A stretch of DNA of 64,000 nucleotides from MSPOR6 sp964652195 (GTDB taxonomy: Bacteria > Poribacteria > WGA-4E > WGA-3G): the NCBI GenBank assembly GCA_964652195.1, contig CAZZBB010000046.1:62001-126000 (forward strand). Direction: 5' to 3'. Shown in pieces: positions 54,384 to 63,617 of the stretch. Below the pieces are notes generated by a model. It was not told where the DNA came from and did not search any database. It saw nothing but the letters and a program-made list of their open reading frames with translations. Position numbers and translations under genes: made by a program. Positions within the stretch are counted from its first letter, which is position 1. Each line of letters starts with the position of its first letter.

Positions 54384-54977
54384 ATGAAACATTTAGTTCT
54401 ATTATCAATTCTGTTTATTGTAGTCTTAGGATGTGCAGTCCTAAATCAACCAACATTTGAAATTCCTTTTACAAAACTCAGTAGTGTTACAAATCCTAAA
54501 ATGGTTGATGGAAATTTAAACACTGTTAGCACTTTCGTTGCGACAGGACATGTTGAAAAAAAATATCAGAATGTGCCAGTTACACCCGGTCGATTTATTC
54601 AAAGTGAAAGAAGATATACTACGAATGTTATAGGACGGCGTACCATAGCAGAAATAAAACTTGATGAACCTACATATATTTCCTTTGTTGAGGTATATCC
54701 TGCTTCTCGTATTCCTAATTTAGCCTTAATTACAACATCTGAAGATCCACCAAGATTTGATACAAATTTTGATGTCGTTCGTGATAAATATCATTTCAAT
54801 GTTGAGGGAACAAAACCTGTGAAATTCGAGATTAACCGTGAGATTTTATACCTTCGATTAACAGCAGATGGAATTGAAGATAAATTTAACTCTACACGGG
54901 AACGTGATAGAAATAAAAGTGTACATATACCACTTAAGGGGGCTTCAATAAGAGAGGTAAAATTTTATGCTCGATAG
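54384..54977 (+). CDS. Lipoprotein, discoidin-like fold suspected, paralogue 1
   Basis: 197 residues. Lipobox VLGC (Cys about residue 17). The mature protein begins SSVTNPKMVDGNLNTVSTF, resembling the DGxxxT start of F5/8 type C (discoidin) or galactose-binding domains; the end REVKFYAR and the preceding LRLTADGIEDKF fit that beta-sandwich. Substrate not determined. GGAG lies just before the ATG. Overlaps the next gene by 11 bp (ATG at 54967), so translation is probably coupled. Confidence 0.65.
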   Translation: MKHLVLLSILFIVVLGCAVLNQPTFEIPFTKLSSVTNPKMVDGNLNTVSTFVATGHVEKKYQNVPVTPGRFIQSERRYTTNVIGRRTIAEIKLDEPTYISFVEVYPASRIPNLALITTSEDPPRFDTNFDVVRDKYHFNVEGTKPVKFEINREILYLRLTADGIEDKFNSTRERDRNKSVHIPLKGASIREVKFYAR

Positions 54978-55593
54978 AAAATTACACATAATCACTACTG
55001 CAGTATTCATACTGACTTTTACGCTACAAGGTTGTGCGATTCTTCAAAATGCCCCTGTAATGGAGATACAGCCATCCCGCCTAACATCTTCTAACCCCAA
55101 TATGGTAGATGGTGATTTATCCACAATTGGGACTTTCCTGGCAAAAGGTAAGATTCGTAAGAAATATTTTGCTCCAAGAACAGTTCAAGCCAAATCTAAC
55201 CGTAATAATTATCAAGTGGAAATTGACGGAACACTAAAAACAGATACTTTGATCAAACTGGATAAACCTACATACATCGCATATATTGAAGTCCATACTG
55301 CATCGGATATTCCAAAACTTGCTTTGGATTTTACTGCAGAAGAGAAATCTCCTCAATGGAATAATTCTTTTATCCAACTACAACAACACAGACATACGGA
55401 TGTTAAAAACCACAAAATTATAAGATATGATATTAGACAGAAGATTCTATATCTACGGATCACAGCAGATGGAATTGAGGATATACAAAATAAGACCCAT
55501 TCAAATATTTCTGACAGTATATTTAGAAATGAAACGATTACTCCTTTGAAGGGTGGTAAAATACGAGAGGTTAAATTCTACGAACGCCAATAA
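54967..55593 (+). CDS. Lipoprotein, discoidin-like fold suspected, paralogue 2
   Basis: 208 residues. Lipobox TLQGC (Cys about residue 23). Collinear with the upstream gene: SSNPNMVDGDLSTIGTFLA, LDKPTYIAYIEVHTASDIP, LYLRITADGIEDIQN, IREVKFYERQ. A tandem duplication; identity looks moderate. The pair is likely located on the same membrane face and may form a heteromer. The start overlaps the previous gene. Confidence 0.65.
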   Translation: MLDRKLHIITTAVFILTFTLQGCAILQNAPVMEIQPSRLTSSNPNMVDGDLSTIGTFLAKGKIRKKYFAPRTVQAKSNRNNYQVEIDGTLKTDTLIKLDKPTYIAYIEVHTASDIPKLALDFTAEEKSPQWNNSFIQLQQHRHTDVKNHKIIRYDIRQKILYLRITADGIEDIQNKTHSNISDSIFRNETITPLKGGKIREVKFYERQ

Positions 55594-55766
55594 TATTGTT
55601 CTTGTTTTATATTACATTCTTATGTATAATATCACAGTCTTATCAAGCTGAACAATCTGTTTGCTTTACTCAAAACTACATAATTAAACGTCGACATTGA
55701 TTTTACTTTAATCTTATTCTGAATAGTGTGTATTTACACATTAATCTTAGGAGGAAAAAATCCCAT

Positions 55767-56777
55767 TTGGAAAAACATGAAATAAAGGGTGTTCCGATTC
55801 AGAACAACGCTGAAGTACAAGCATTATTCGGCAATAGTGATGAATTCATAAAAATCATAGAGGACGATTTTGATGTTCGCGTTGTCTTAAAAAGTGATTC
55901 TATTGCTGTTCTTGGTGACAATCAACAACAGGTAAATAGAGTCATATCGGTATTGGAATCATTACTTTACCGAATACGGAAAGGTGAACGAATACTAACA
56001 ACTGATATAAATTATCTTATCCGGGCATCTGAGTCTGATGATACAGACACCTTAGATCAGAGTCCGGCTGAATCTATCCCCGTTTTTTCGAAACGAGGTG
56101 TAATTCGTCCAAAAACCTCTGGTCAAAAACGCTATGTCGAGGCAATCAAAAACAACGATCTCGTATTCGGAATAGGTCCAGCTGGTACAGGGAAAACATA
56201 CCTTGCGATGGCAATGGCAGTTTCCGCTCTAAAAAATGGGCAGGTAAGCCGGATAATTCTAACCAGGCCAGCTGTTGAGGCTGGAGAAAGACTCGGATTT
56301 CTACCAGGGGATATTGCAGCAAAAGTTGACCCATATCTAAGACCACTATATGATGCATTATATGATATGATGCCTCCTGATTCACTTGATAATTATATCG
56401 AAAGAAATATTATTGAAGTTGCACCTATTGCATTTATGCGTGGAAGGACGCTAAACAATTCATTCGTCGTTCTTGACGAAGCGCAGAATGCCACAATTGA
56501 ACAAATGAAGATGTTTCTTACCCGTCTCGGTTTCGACTCAAAAGCAGTCGTAACCGGTGATATAACCCAAACTGACCTACCTACACACAAGATCTCTGGA
56601 CTCGCAGACGCTCAAGAAGTACTCGATGGTATCAAAGGTATTCATTTCATATACTTTACTAAGGTGGATGTAGTACGACATGAATTAGTACAGCGAATCA
56701 TTGAAGCGTATGAACGAACTACGCCTCCCCCTGAAGTGAAAGAAATATTAGCCGAAACCAAGGAATCTGAAGGGTAA
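55767..56777 (+). CDS. phoH: PhoH-family ATPase
   Basis: 336 residues. N-terminal KH-like region, then VFGIGPAGTGKTYLAMAMA (Walker A), IILTRPAVEAGERLGFLPGD (PhoH signature), SFVVLDEAQNATIEQMKMFL (Walker B) and GDITQTDLP. PhoH/YbeZ proteins are ATPases that act with YbeY in RNA handling. Start TTG at 55767 follows AGGAGG by 12 bp and is preferred over an ATG at 55728. Directly upstream of ybeY, 5 bp apart. Confidence 0.93.
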   Translation: MEKHEIKGVPIQNNAEVQALFGNSDEFIKIIEDDFDVRVVLKSDSIAVLGDNQQQVNRVISVLESLLYRIRKGERILTTDINYLIRASESDDTDTLDQSPAESIPVFSKRGVIRPKTSGQKRYVEAIKNNDLVFGIGPAGTGKTYLAMAMAVSALKNGQVSRIILTRPAVEAGERLGFLPGDIAAKVDPYLRPLYDALYDMMPPDSLDNYIERNIIEVAPIAFMRGRTLNNSFVVLDEAQNATIEQMKMFLTRLGFDSKAVVTGDITQTDLPTHKISGLADAQEVLDGIKGIHFIYFTKVDVVRHELVQRIIEAYERTTPPPEVKEILAETKESEG

Positions 56778-56782
56778 CGACT

Positions 56783-57220
56783 TTGATCGACGTTACCAAT
56801 GATAGTAACAATATTTCCTTTGATGTTGAATTGGTCTATAATGCAATCAGAATTACACTAAACGCACATAATCTTGATAAGTGTGAAGTAAGTGTTCTGC
56901 TAACTGATGACTCTCGCATTAGAGAATTAAATCGTGATTACCGTGGAATAGACTCCCCTACCGATGTATTGGCTTTTGCAATGCATGATGACCAAGAAAG
57001 TAAGAATCTAAATCCAAATATCCTTGGCGATATTGTTATATCACTCGAAACAGCAGAACGGCAAGCAGAGGCAGCACACCATTCATGGGATAGGGAAGTA
57101 GTCATTCTTACAATCCACGGAATACTTCATCTGATTGGGTATGATCATAAAACACAAGAAGAAGCAAATATAATGTTTGAAAAACAGGATTACCTATTAA
57201 AGAGTATTTGTTACGGCTAA
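56783..57220 (+). CDS. ybeY: Endoribonuclease YbeY
   Basis: 145 residues. The zinc motif HGILHLIGYDHKTQEEANIM (HxxxHxxxxxH) is complete, and RIRELNRDYRGIDSPTDVLA is the conserved N-terminal segment. A single-strand endoribonuclease for 16S rRNA 3' maturation and ribosome quality control. Start is TTG at 56783, 5 bp after phoH; no ATG fits. Order phoH-ybeY-corC is the standard bacterial context. Confidence 0.93.
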   Translation: MIDVTNDSNNISFDVELVYNAIRITLNAHNLDKCEVSVLLTDDSRIRELNRDYRGIDSPTDVLAFAMHDDQESKNLNPNILGDIVISLETAERQAEAAHHSWDREVVILTIHGILHLIGYDHKTQEEANIMFEKQDYLLKSICYG

Positions 57221-57328
57221 TCATCACCTATTTTTAAACTATCTGTATGTTCAACGAAGTTAACACTGATTATTCTAATTGTATTTGTTCATACACAATT
57301 AAATGATATTGGAGGTGTAAATTCACGT

Positions 57329-58609
57329 TTGGATGACCAACACATAGCTACAAGATTAGTTCTCTTAGGCATACTGTTGATATTAAATGCTCTATTTTCT
57401 GCTGCTGAAGCATTGCTTGCACGATTGACACGTTCTGATATATTGGAATTTGCTGAGGAAGGTGGGAAAAGGTACGAAGTGTTAACATCACTACTACGCT
57501 ACCCTCGTCGATATTCATTAACTATTATTACAGCAAAAACTTTATTGATAGTCGCGAGTGTCTTGCTGGTAATACAGTTTCCATTACATCCATTAATAGA
57601 AGTTGGTATTGCTGCTTTCCTATTGGTCGTTTTTACCGAATTATTTCCTAAAAACTACGTCCAAGGGAGTCCAAGCGGCGCTACTATTCAAGCATTACGT
57701 GCTTTACGGATCGTATATTGGGGTGGATTTCTGATTCTAACCCCTTTAAACTACATTGTTAATATACTTGTACGGATTATAGGGGGAAAGAGCACTTCAG
57801 CACAAGATAGTCTTGTATCACCAGAAGTTTTGGAGACCCTGGATAACGTGGCAGACAGTCAAGATATATTAGAACCCGATGACCGTGAAATGATTTCAAG
57901 GATTTTGGATTTACCAGACAAAGTCGCTCGTGAGATCATGGTTGCTCGTACAGATATGGTTTGTCTTGATCTTTCAACTCCTGAAGAGGAAGTATTGCAG
58001 ACTACGATTGCGTGTCGGCATACACGTATACCTATATACGAAGAAACCATTGACCAGATCGTTGGGATACTGCATGTCAAAGATATGTTGGATTGTTGGG
58101 CAGAAGATAAACCCGTAATACTTCATCATCTCATCGTAGATAGACAACCATTTTTTACGCCAGAAAGTAAAAATATATCTGAGTTGTTCAGAGAATTACG
58201 GGAACACAAACAACACATTGCAATCGTCGTTGACGAATATGGTGGTACCGCGGGAATCATAACTCTTGAGAATATCATTGAAGAGATTGTCGGAGAAATA
58301 CAAGATGAAGATGAAGTAGATGAACAAGATGAATATATCCAAATTAGTTCTGATGTTTACTCTGTTGATGCAAGATTAAACCTTGTCGAATTGAATGAAA
58401 AGCTTGAAACAGAACTGGAAGCAGAAAATATAGATACAATTGGTGGATTTATTGTTGACCACCTTGGTAGAGTCCCTGACAAGGATGAAGTATTTACTTA
58501 TCGAGGGATTAACTTTACGATATTGGAGGCTGATGAGCGAAGGATTCAAAGAATACAAATTCAGATGCCTAAAACATCTGAATTGGATGATGCTCAGGAT
58601 AAGACTTGA
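57329..58609 (+). CDS. CNNM/CorC (HlyC) family membrane protein with CBS pair
   Basis: 426 residues. Residues 1-180: DUF21/CNNM membrane domain (LILNALFSAAEALLARLTRS). About 205-325: a CBS pair (MVARTDMVCLDLSTPEEEVL; HIAIVVDEYGGTAGIITLEN). About 340-420: the CorC/HlyC C-terminal domain (YSVDARLNLVELNEKL, DTIGGFIVDHLGRVP). CorC-type proteins are linked to Mg2+/Co2+ export. Start TTG at 57329, GGAGG 13 bp upstream. Its stop codon overlaps the -35 box of the tRNA-Pro promoter. Confidence 0.9.
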   Translation: MDDQHIATRLVLLGILLILNALFSAAEALLARLTRSDILEFAEEGGKRYEVLTSLLRYPRRYSLTIITAKTLLIVASVLLVIQFPLHPLIEVGIAAFLLVVFTELFPKNYVQGSPSGATIQALRALRIVYWGGFLILTPLNYIVNILVRIIGGKSTSAQDSLVSPEVLETLDNVADSQDILEPDDREMISRILDLPDKVAREIMVARTDMVCLDLSTPEEEVLQTTIACRHTRIPIYEETIDQIVGILHVKDMLDCWAEDKPVILHHLIVDRQPFFTPESKNISELFRELREHKQHIAIVVDEYGGTAGIITLENIIEEIVGEIQDEDEVDEQDEYIQISSDVYSVDARLNLVELNEKLETELEAENIDTIGGFIVDHLGRVPDKDEVFTYRGINFTILEADERRIQRIQIQMPKTSELDDAQDKT

Positions 58610-58635
58610 CATTTTTGCATAAACAGAGGTATAAT
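58606..58635 (+). promoter_or_regulatory. Perfect sigma-70 promoter of tRNA-Pro
   Basis: TTGACA at 58606-58611, 18-bp spacer, TATAAT at 58630-58635. The tRNA starts 17 bp after the -10. Both hexamers match the consensus exactly, as expected for a stable RNA gene. Confidence 0.85.
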
Positions 58636-58651
58636 TTACATTATACGATTA

Positions 58652-58726
<75 letters not shown>

Positions 58727-58779
58727 TTATATCCTTCCTAATAATAGTGTGTTAATTAAGTTCTTCACACATCAAAAAC

Positions 58780-59574
58780 ATGCCTGTTCATAAAACCCCT
58801 GCGATTGTAATTCGCACCTATCCATTACAAGATTCCCATAAAATCATCACTTTCTATACGCCTGAACATGGAAAAGTTAAAGTCGTTGCCTACGGTGTAA
58901 AAAACCCTAAGAGCAAACTTAGTGGTAGTTTAGAGTTGCTTAACCACGGAATGCTCCTTTTTAATTACAAAGAAAATAGAGATCTCCAAAATCTCACCAG
59001 TTTTGATATAATTGAAGGTTTTGATGGAATTCGTTCCGATTTTACACGGATCACATACGGCTGCTATTTTGCTGAATTAGTTGATGCAATTACGATTGAA
59101 GGGGATGCAAATCCTGATATTTTTGATTTATTGATATATACATATCAATTCTTATCCGAAATTAATGATGTGCCATTACTGGCAAGAGTTTTTGAAATAA
59201 AGTTTTTGGAACTGGCTGGTTTTTCTCCACAACTTACTCAATGTGCCAATTGTAGTTCAGAGGTGACCGCATTCCTACCAAAAAAATTGAAATCAAATTA
59301 TTCTGGATCACCAGAAATTGTATTTAGTGTTGGACACGGAGGTGTTCTATGCATTGAATGTCATCATAGAGATACCAATGCTTTCTCAATTGCTCCTGGA
59401 AGTTGTGAACTATTAAAGACATTAAGAACATCTGACCTAACTATGCTAAATCGGATTCGTGCTTCATCTCGTAATCATCGTGAATTGAAATTATTACTGA
59501 GTAGTTTTATTCAATACCATACTGAACGAAATATTAAAAGTCTAAAATTTATTGAAAGTGTATTAGATACATAA
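58780..59574 (+). CDS. recO: DNA repair protein RecO
   Basis: 264 residues. N-terminal OB-fold: TPAIVIRTYPLQDSHKIITF, then VKVVAYGVKNPKSKLSGSL; later a Cys pair of the usual zinc site (CANCSS, and CIECHH), giving four Cys in CxxC form. RecO loads RecA with RecR at single-strand gaps and anneals strands. Stands alone after the tRNA; no clear ribosome-binding site before the ATG at 58780. Normal length, well conserved in order of motifs. Confidence 0.9.
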   Translation: MPVHKTPAIVIRTYPLQDSHKIITFYTPEHGKVKVVAYGVKNPKSKLSGSLELLNHGMLLFNYKENRDLQNLTSFDIIEGFDGIRSDFTRITYGCYFAELVDAITIEGDANPDIFDLLIYTYQFLSEINDVPLLARVFEIKFLELAGFSPQLTQCANCSSEVTAFLPKKLKSNYSGSPEIVFSVGHGGVLCIECHHRDTNAFSIAPGSCELLKTLRTSDLTMLNRIRASSRNHRELKLLLSSFIQYHTERNIKSLKFIESVLDT

Positions 59575-59636
59575 GATTTACCTACCGCACTACTATATGT
59601 ACAAGTTGTATGTTATACAGAGAAAGGAGTTAAATA

Positions 59637-62600
59637 TTGAAAGTTGATAACATTTTCAAAATACTGCTATTATCTCTCATTTTATTTTTTACTATTCTTA
59701 TATTCAATACCCATAATATCAATGCTGCAACAATTGGTAAGATATCTGGTATTATAACTAACGAAGCTACTAATGCACCTATTGCCAATGCTATTGTAAC
59801 CATTGTTGGCACAAATACTTCCGCCACAACCAATGAGTCAGGTTATTATGTTATGACGAATATCCCACCTGGTGGGTATGATGTCAAAGCTGAAATTACA
59901 GGATACCGATCCAAGACAGTTAAAGCCAACAGAGTTTTTGCTGGTCTAACTACAACAATTAACTTCGCATTAAATCCAACAGAAGTTGCTGAGCTGGAAG
60001 GTGTTATAGTAACCGCCGCTAAACCTCTTATAAAGAAAGATGTAACACAAACAACTCGAATTGTTGAAGCTGATGAAATTGCATCTATGCCACGTGATAC
60101 CGTAAATGGAATCTTACAAACTCAGCCTGGGGTGGCTGTGTTAAACTCATCTGGTTCATTGCATGTTCGGGGTGGTAGATCAATGGAAGTAAAATACCTT
60201 ATTGATGGTATACCTGTGAATGATCCCATAGGAAGAGGTTTAGGATTACAAATTAGTACCAATGCTCTTGAACAGATGGAAGTCATCACTGGAGGTTTCA
60301 ACGCTGAACATGGTGATGCACAATCAGGTATAATTAATCTGATTACTAAGGTCGGTACACGAAATTTATCTGGTAGATTAAGGTATCGAGTAGGACAATG
60401 GAATGAACACCATGGTGATCCATTATTTGGTCCTTGGTTGGATCCAGATAACGATTTCCGTCCAGTAGCACTTGAACCCTTTAGAGGAATTTACATAGGA
60501 AAACCGTTTGATTATCAAACACCCTATCGTGGTGAAGATGTTACGGTAGAAGAATTGGCAAACCGGACTGGTGAAGATAAGGTTGAATTCACTGAGATAT
60601 ATCCTGGGGTATATGTCGATAGAACTGAGAATCCACTACAACCAGTAATAGATCCTGAAACTGGTGATCCTAAGGTTGATGCTGATACTGGTGAGGTAAT
60701 CATGATGGCTCAACCCTTCAAGGATTCAGACGGAACAGTCATAGATTATGAGAAAAAACAGGTAACATTACTGGATGGTTATATTGTTGACTTAGAAGAA
60801 TATAGTAACCTGTATAACGATACAAGAAAATATGACTTATCACCAAGCCATATTGGAGAATTTGCACTTAGCGGACCAATATGGGATAATCGTCTCACAT
60901 TCTCATTTGCAAGTCAATTACGTAGGGATACAAGTTATTTACCAAATAATGATGGATCAGGATATACACTTCAAGGAAAACTGAAATTTGAAGTGACACC
61001 TGAAATCAAAATCACTGGAAGTGGACTCTTTGATAAACGTGAATTCAACAACTATGGTGGTGGTCTTCGGTACTGGCACCAAGCAGTTGAAGTTGACAAT
61101 AGAGATGGTAGAAGCCTTTCAGTTCAACTCTCACACAACCTGTCATCCGGTACATTCTATACCATTACATTCGGACAATTCCATCGAAACTTCAGTAGTC
61201 ATCAACCCGACAAAGTCTGGGATCCATTGAATAAGACTTTTGAGGAAAATGCCTACGACCCAGACAAATCTTTTGAACAGAATCAATCTGAAGGACGTAT
61301 TAGAAATCCTGCTCAACAAGCATATAATGATTCTACATTTTCCATCGCAGGTGATAACAATTTCTGGACTGATCGTAATTCCACCACATCACTTATTAAA
61401 GGGGTTTTCGCAAGTCAAGTGACAGAAAATCATCAAGTACAAACAGGTGTCGAATTCTCAACAAACCACCTATACAATCTCGGTGCAACAAACTATGGAA
61501 GTTCAAATCTCTATATGGAGTTTTATGATGTTACACCTACATCCTTTAGTCTATATGCGCAAGATAAAATGGAATATGAAGGGATGATTGTAAACGCGGG
61601 TTTAAGGTATGATCTATATAATCCAGACGGTGTTTCTCCTGAAGATCCACTGGATCCTCTTGAACTGAATGATGATGGTACAATCAAACTTGATAAGAGC
61701 ACATATAATGTAGGATTACCAATTATAAAAAATCCTGTTGAGCCAACTACAAAGCATATGGTCGCTCCCAGGCTCGGTATTTCTTTCCCAATTACGGATC
61801 GAGCGAAATTACATTTTACTTATGGTCATTATTACCAGATCCCAAGAGGAGATGATCTCTATGAGAATCTAAGTTTTGACATGCGCGGTGCTATCAGAAG
61901 AAGAGGCAATCCTGATATGGAACCAGAAAAGACTATTGCTTATGAAGTCGGTGTAATCCAACAATTTACTGAAGATCTAACAATTGATATTACTGGTTTT
62001 ACAAAAGATGTGGATAACCTCGTTAGTAGTGTTCATGTTGATATTACGAATGACTATAGTTATTTCATTAACGACATTTACGGAAGGGTTCAAGGTTTTG
62101 AACTATTAATACGAAAATGGCGTACTGGAAATAGTCCTGTCTCGGGTATGATTAGTTACACTTATTCCGTTGCTAAAGGGAAAGGATCCAGTCGAAATTT
62201 AGGGTACCTAACATATTACCGGCAGCAACCTGAAGTAACAGAAAGTCATCCATTGAGTTGGGATCAACGCCATATTGTTTCTGCTGCCTTAGACATTCAA
62301 CTTCCATTTACCTCTGCTGTGAATCTTGTAGGGAGATATGCAAGCGGTTTACCTTACACCCCGAATCCAAGAGCACCCATCAAACCTGCAATCAACTCAA
62401 AACGGTATCCTGCAACATACAACGTTGATGCATTGGTTAGTAAACGGAGCACGATCGGTGGATTTACATATACCTTCTTTGCAGATATTCGAAATGTCTT
62501 CAACACGAAAAACCTTGATAATTTGCTTGATGCTGTCACCTATGATCGGTACGGAATTCCACTTACCGCACAGAAGCATTCCAGTCCACTTTCCTGGAGT

Positions 62601-62642
62601 TCACCGCGCTTGATTATGGTCGGGGTGAGTTTAGATTTTTAG
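59637..62642 (+). CDS. TonB-dependent receptor with carboxypeptidase-regulatory N-domain
   Basis: 1001 residues. Signal peptide (ILLLSLILFFTILIFNTHNI), an N-terminal beta-sandwich CarboxypepD-reg-like domain (GKISGIITNEATNAPIANAI, SATTNESGYYVMTNIPPGGY), the plug (GILQTQPGVAVLNSSGSLHV, RGGRSMEVKYLIDGIPVND) and a 22-strand barrel ending LIMVGVSLDF with a terminal Phe. It imports a bulky ligand through the outer membrane using TonB energy; ligand unknown. Start TTG at 59637 with AAGGAG 8 bp upstream. The SusC-type plug partner SusD is not next to it. Confidence 0.9.
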   Translation: MKVDNIFKILLLSLILFFTILIFNTHNINAATIGKISGIITNEATNAPIANAIVTIVGTNTSATTNESGYYVMTNIPPGGYDVKAEITGYRSKTVKANRVFAGLTTTINFALNPTEVAELEGVIVTAAKPLIKKDVTQTTRIVEADEIASMPRDTVNGILQTQPGVAVLNSSGSLHVRGGRSMEVKYLIDGIPVNDPIGRGLGLQISTNALEQMEVITGGFNAEHGDAQSGIINLITKVGTRNLSGRLRYRVGQWNEHHGDPLFGPWLDPDNDFRPVALEPFRGIYIGKPFDYQTPYRGEDVTVEELANRTGEDKVEFTEIYPGVYVDRTENPLQPVIDPETGDPKVDADTGEVIMMAQPFKDSDGTVIDYEKKQVTLLDGYIVDLEEYSNLYNDTRKYDLSPSHIGEFALSGPIWDNRLTFSFASQLRRDTSYLPNNDGSGYTLQGKLKFEVTPEIKITGSGLFDKREFNNYGGGLRYWHQAVEVDNRDGRSLSVQLSHNLSSGTFYTITFGQFHRNFSSHQPDKVWDPLNKTFEENAYDPDKSFEQNQSEGRIRNPAQQAYNDSTFSIAGDNNFWTDRNSTTSLIKGVFASQVTENHQVQTGVEFSTNHLYNLGATNYGSSNLYMEFYDVTPTSFSLYAQDKMEYEGMIVNAGLRYDLYNPDGVSPEDPLDPLELNDDGTIKLDKSTYNVGLPIIKNPVEPTTKHMVAPRLGISFPITDRAKLHFTYGHYYQIPRGDDLYENLSFDMRGAIRRRGNPDMEPEKTIAYEVGVIQQFTEDLTIDITGFTKDVDNLVSSVHVDITNDYSYFINDIYGRVQGFELLIRKWRTGNSPVSGMISYTYSVAKGKGSSRNLGYLTYYRQQPEVTESHPLSWDQRHIVSAALDIQLPFTSAVNLVGRYASGLPYTPNPRAPIKPAINSKRYPATYNVDALVSKRSTIGGFTYTFFADIRNVFNTKNLDNLLDAVTYDRYGIPLTAQKHSSPLSWSSPRLIMVGVSLDF

Positions 62643-62735
62643 GACTACTTTTGTATTCTATAATGTCTCTACTGCATATATAAATTTGGATATCTACTGT
62701 TTCATTCGTATTGAAAAAATCAAATGAGGAAAACT

Positions 62736-62981
62736 ATGTATACATCAGTTGAAGGTATATTTCGTGACGGGAAGATAGAATTAACAGATACACCAAATAA
62801 TGTATCTGAAGGATCACGGGTTGTTGTGACTTTTCTAACATCTGCTCCTATTAACTTGCAAGAACGTGGTATTGATCAACTTCAAGCTGCAAATCTACGG
62901 GGACGTTTAGGAACATTCATAGAAGATTGGGAAAGTTCTGAAATGAGTGTCTATGATAACTACGATGAAGAAAAAGAATAG
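62736..62981 (+). CDS. Small putative antitoxin upstream of MazF-like toxin remnant
   Basis: 81 residues from ATG 62736 (an ATG 12 bp earlier, at 62724, is also in frame). The start MYTSVEGIFRDGKIELTDTP resembles small antitoxin-like DUF104 proteins (AF2212-like), and the C-terminus is acidic (NYDEEKE), as usual for antitoxins. No DNA-binding motif can be named. The gene overlaps the downstream toxin start by 17 bp. Confidence 0.6.
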   Translation: MYTSVEGIFRDGKIELTDTPNNVSEGSRVVVTFLTSAPINLQERGIDQLQAANLRGRLGTFIEDWESSEMSVYDNYDEEKE

Positions 62982-63129
62982 GTATAAACGGGGTGATGTA
63001 ATTCTCGTCATATTTCCTGATTCAAACTTAATCACTGTTAAACCACGTCCTACATTGATTGTTATATCAGGTAATTTTGTCATGATTCAAATTTGGAATT
63101 TAACAGAATATTACTATTTTTTACTATAG
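62965..63129 (+). pseudogene. Truncated MazF/PemK-like toxin
   Basis: KRGDVILVIFPDSNLITVKP followed by RPTLIV is the N-terminal half of the MazF/PemK fold (substrate strand and RP motif). The remaining residues (SGNFVMIQIWNLTEYYYFLL) do not fit, and the frame stops at 54 codons instead of about 110; a repeat element begins at the break (TATAGTTTGGACA at 63125). So the toxin's catalytic C-half is missing and the endoribonuclease is probably inactive. The start overlaps the antitoxin gene. Confidence 0.65.
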
Positions 63130-63230
63130 TTTGGACATTTTTGTCCATATCGTGCTTTGTTTCCGTCATCTTTTTTATTGTTTCGTACAGATACATAACC
63201 TGCTATAAATAAACTCGGATGACCCTAATA

Positions 63231-63307
63231 GCAGCCCCGTAGGGGCGAAATGTCTATAGAAAAGGTGGTCCACCCGCGACCAAGCCCCGTAGGGGCAAAA
63301 TGTCTAT
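63231..63307. repeat. Paired AGCCCCGTAGGGGCGAAATGTCTAT repeats
   Basis: Two units, each a GCCCC-GTA-GGGGC palindrome followed by RAAATGTCTAT, spaced by about 40 bp. Related to the element near 4905. Confidence 0.75.
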
Positions 63308-63343
63308 CCCGTAAAAAAGTGTCCAAAGTTTATTAATTTGGTA

Positions 63344-63517
63344 AGTTAAGCCACAGCATGAAACCTACAGAAAAAGAATGCTATTGACCAAATCGGCAGC
63401 ACCAGCGGTGCGGAATGTGTATAGAAACGTAAATGGACCCCAGTAACCAAGCACTAGCAGTGCGAAAGGTGTATAAAAACTGTCGCAAAAGAAAATACGA
63501 AAATTGTCCAAACTATA
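63344..63517 (+). repeat. About 175-bp GCACCAGCGGTGC element, copy 3
   Basis: Aligns with 49415-49596 over its length (GTTAAGCCACAGCATGAAAC, GCTATTGACCAAATCGGCAG, GCACTAGCAGTGCGAAAGG, AATTGTCCAAACTATA). Confidence 0.75.
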
Positions 63518-63617
63518 ATATTTTTTAAAGAAGATGAGGGATATCATTATCAAGTACTTTGAATCTATTATAACTATAAAATATGTTATGCCTTACATCC
63601 TAAAATAGGAACATCCA

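Larger units (their letters stand above)
63130..63617. other. Repeat-filled intergenic region
   Basis: No gene. Contains a GGACATTTTTGTCC hairpin at 63133-63146, two GCCCCGTAGGGGC units (63231-63307) and the GCACCAGCGGTGC element (63344-63517), then the ribosome-binding site of the next gene. Confidence 0.6.
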
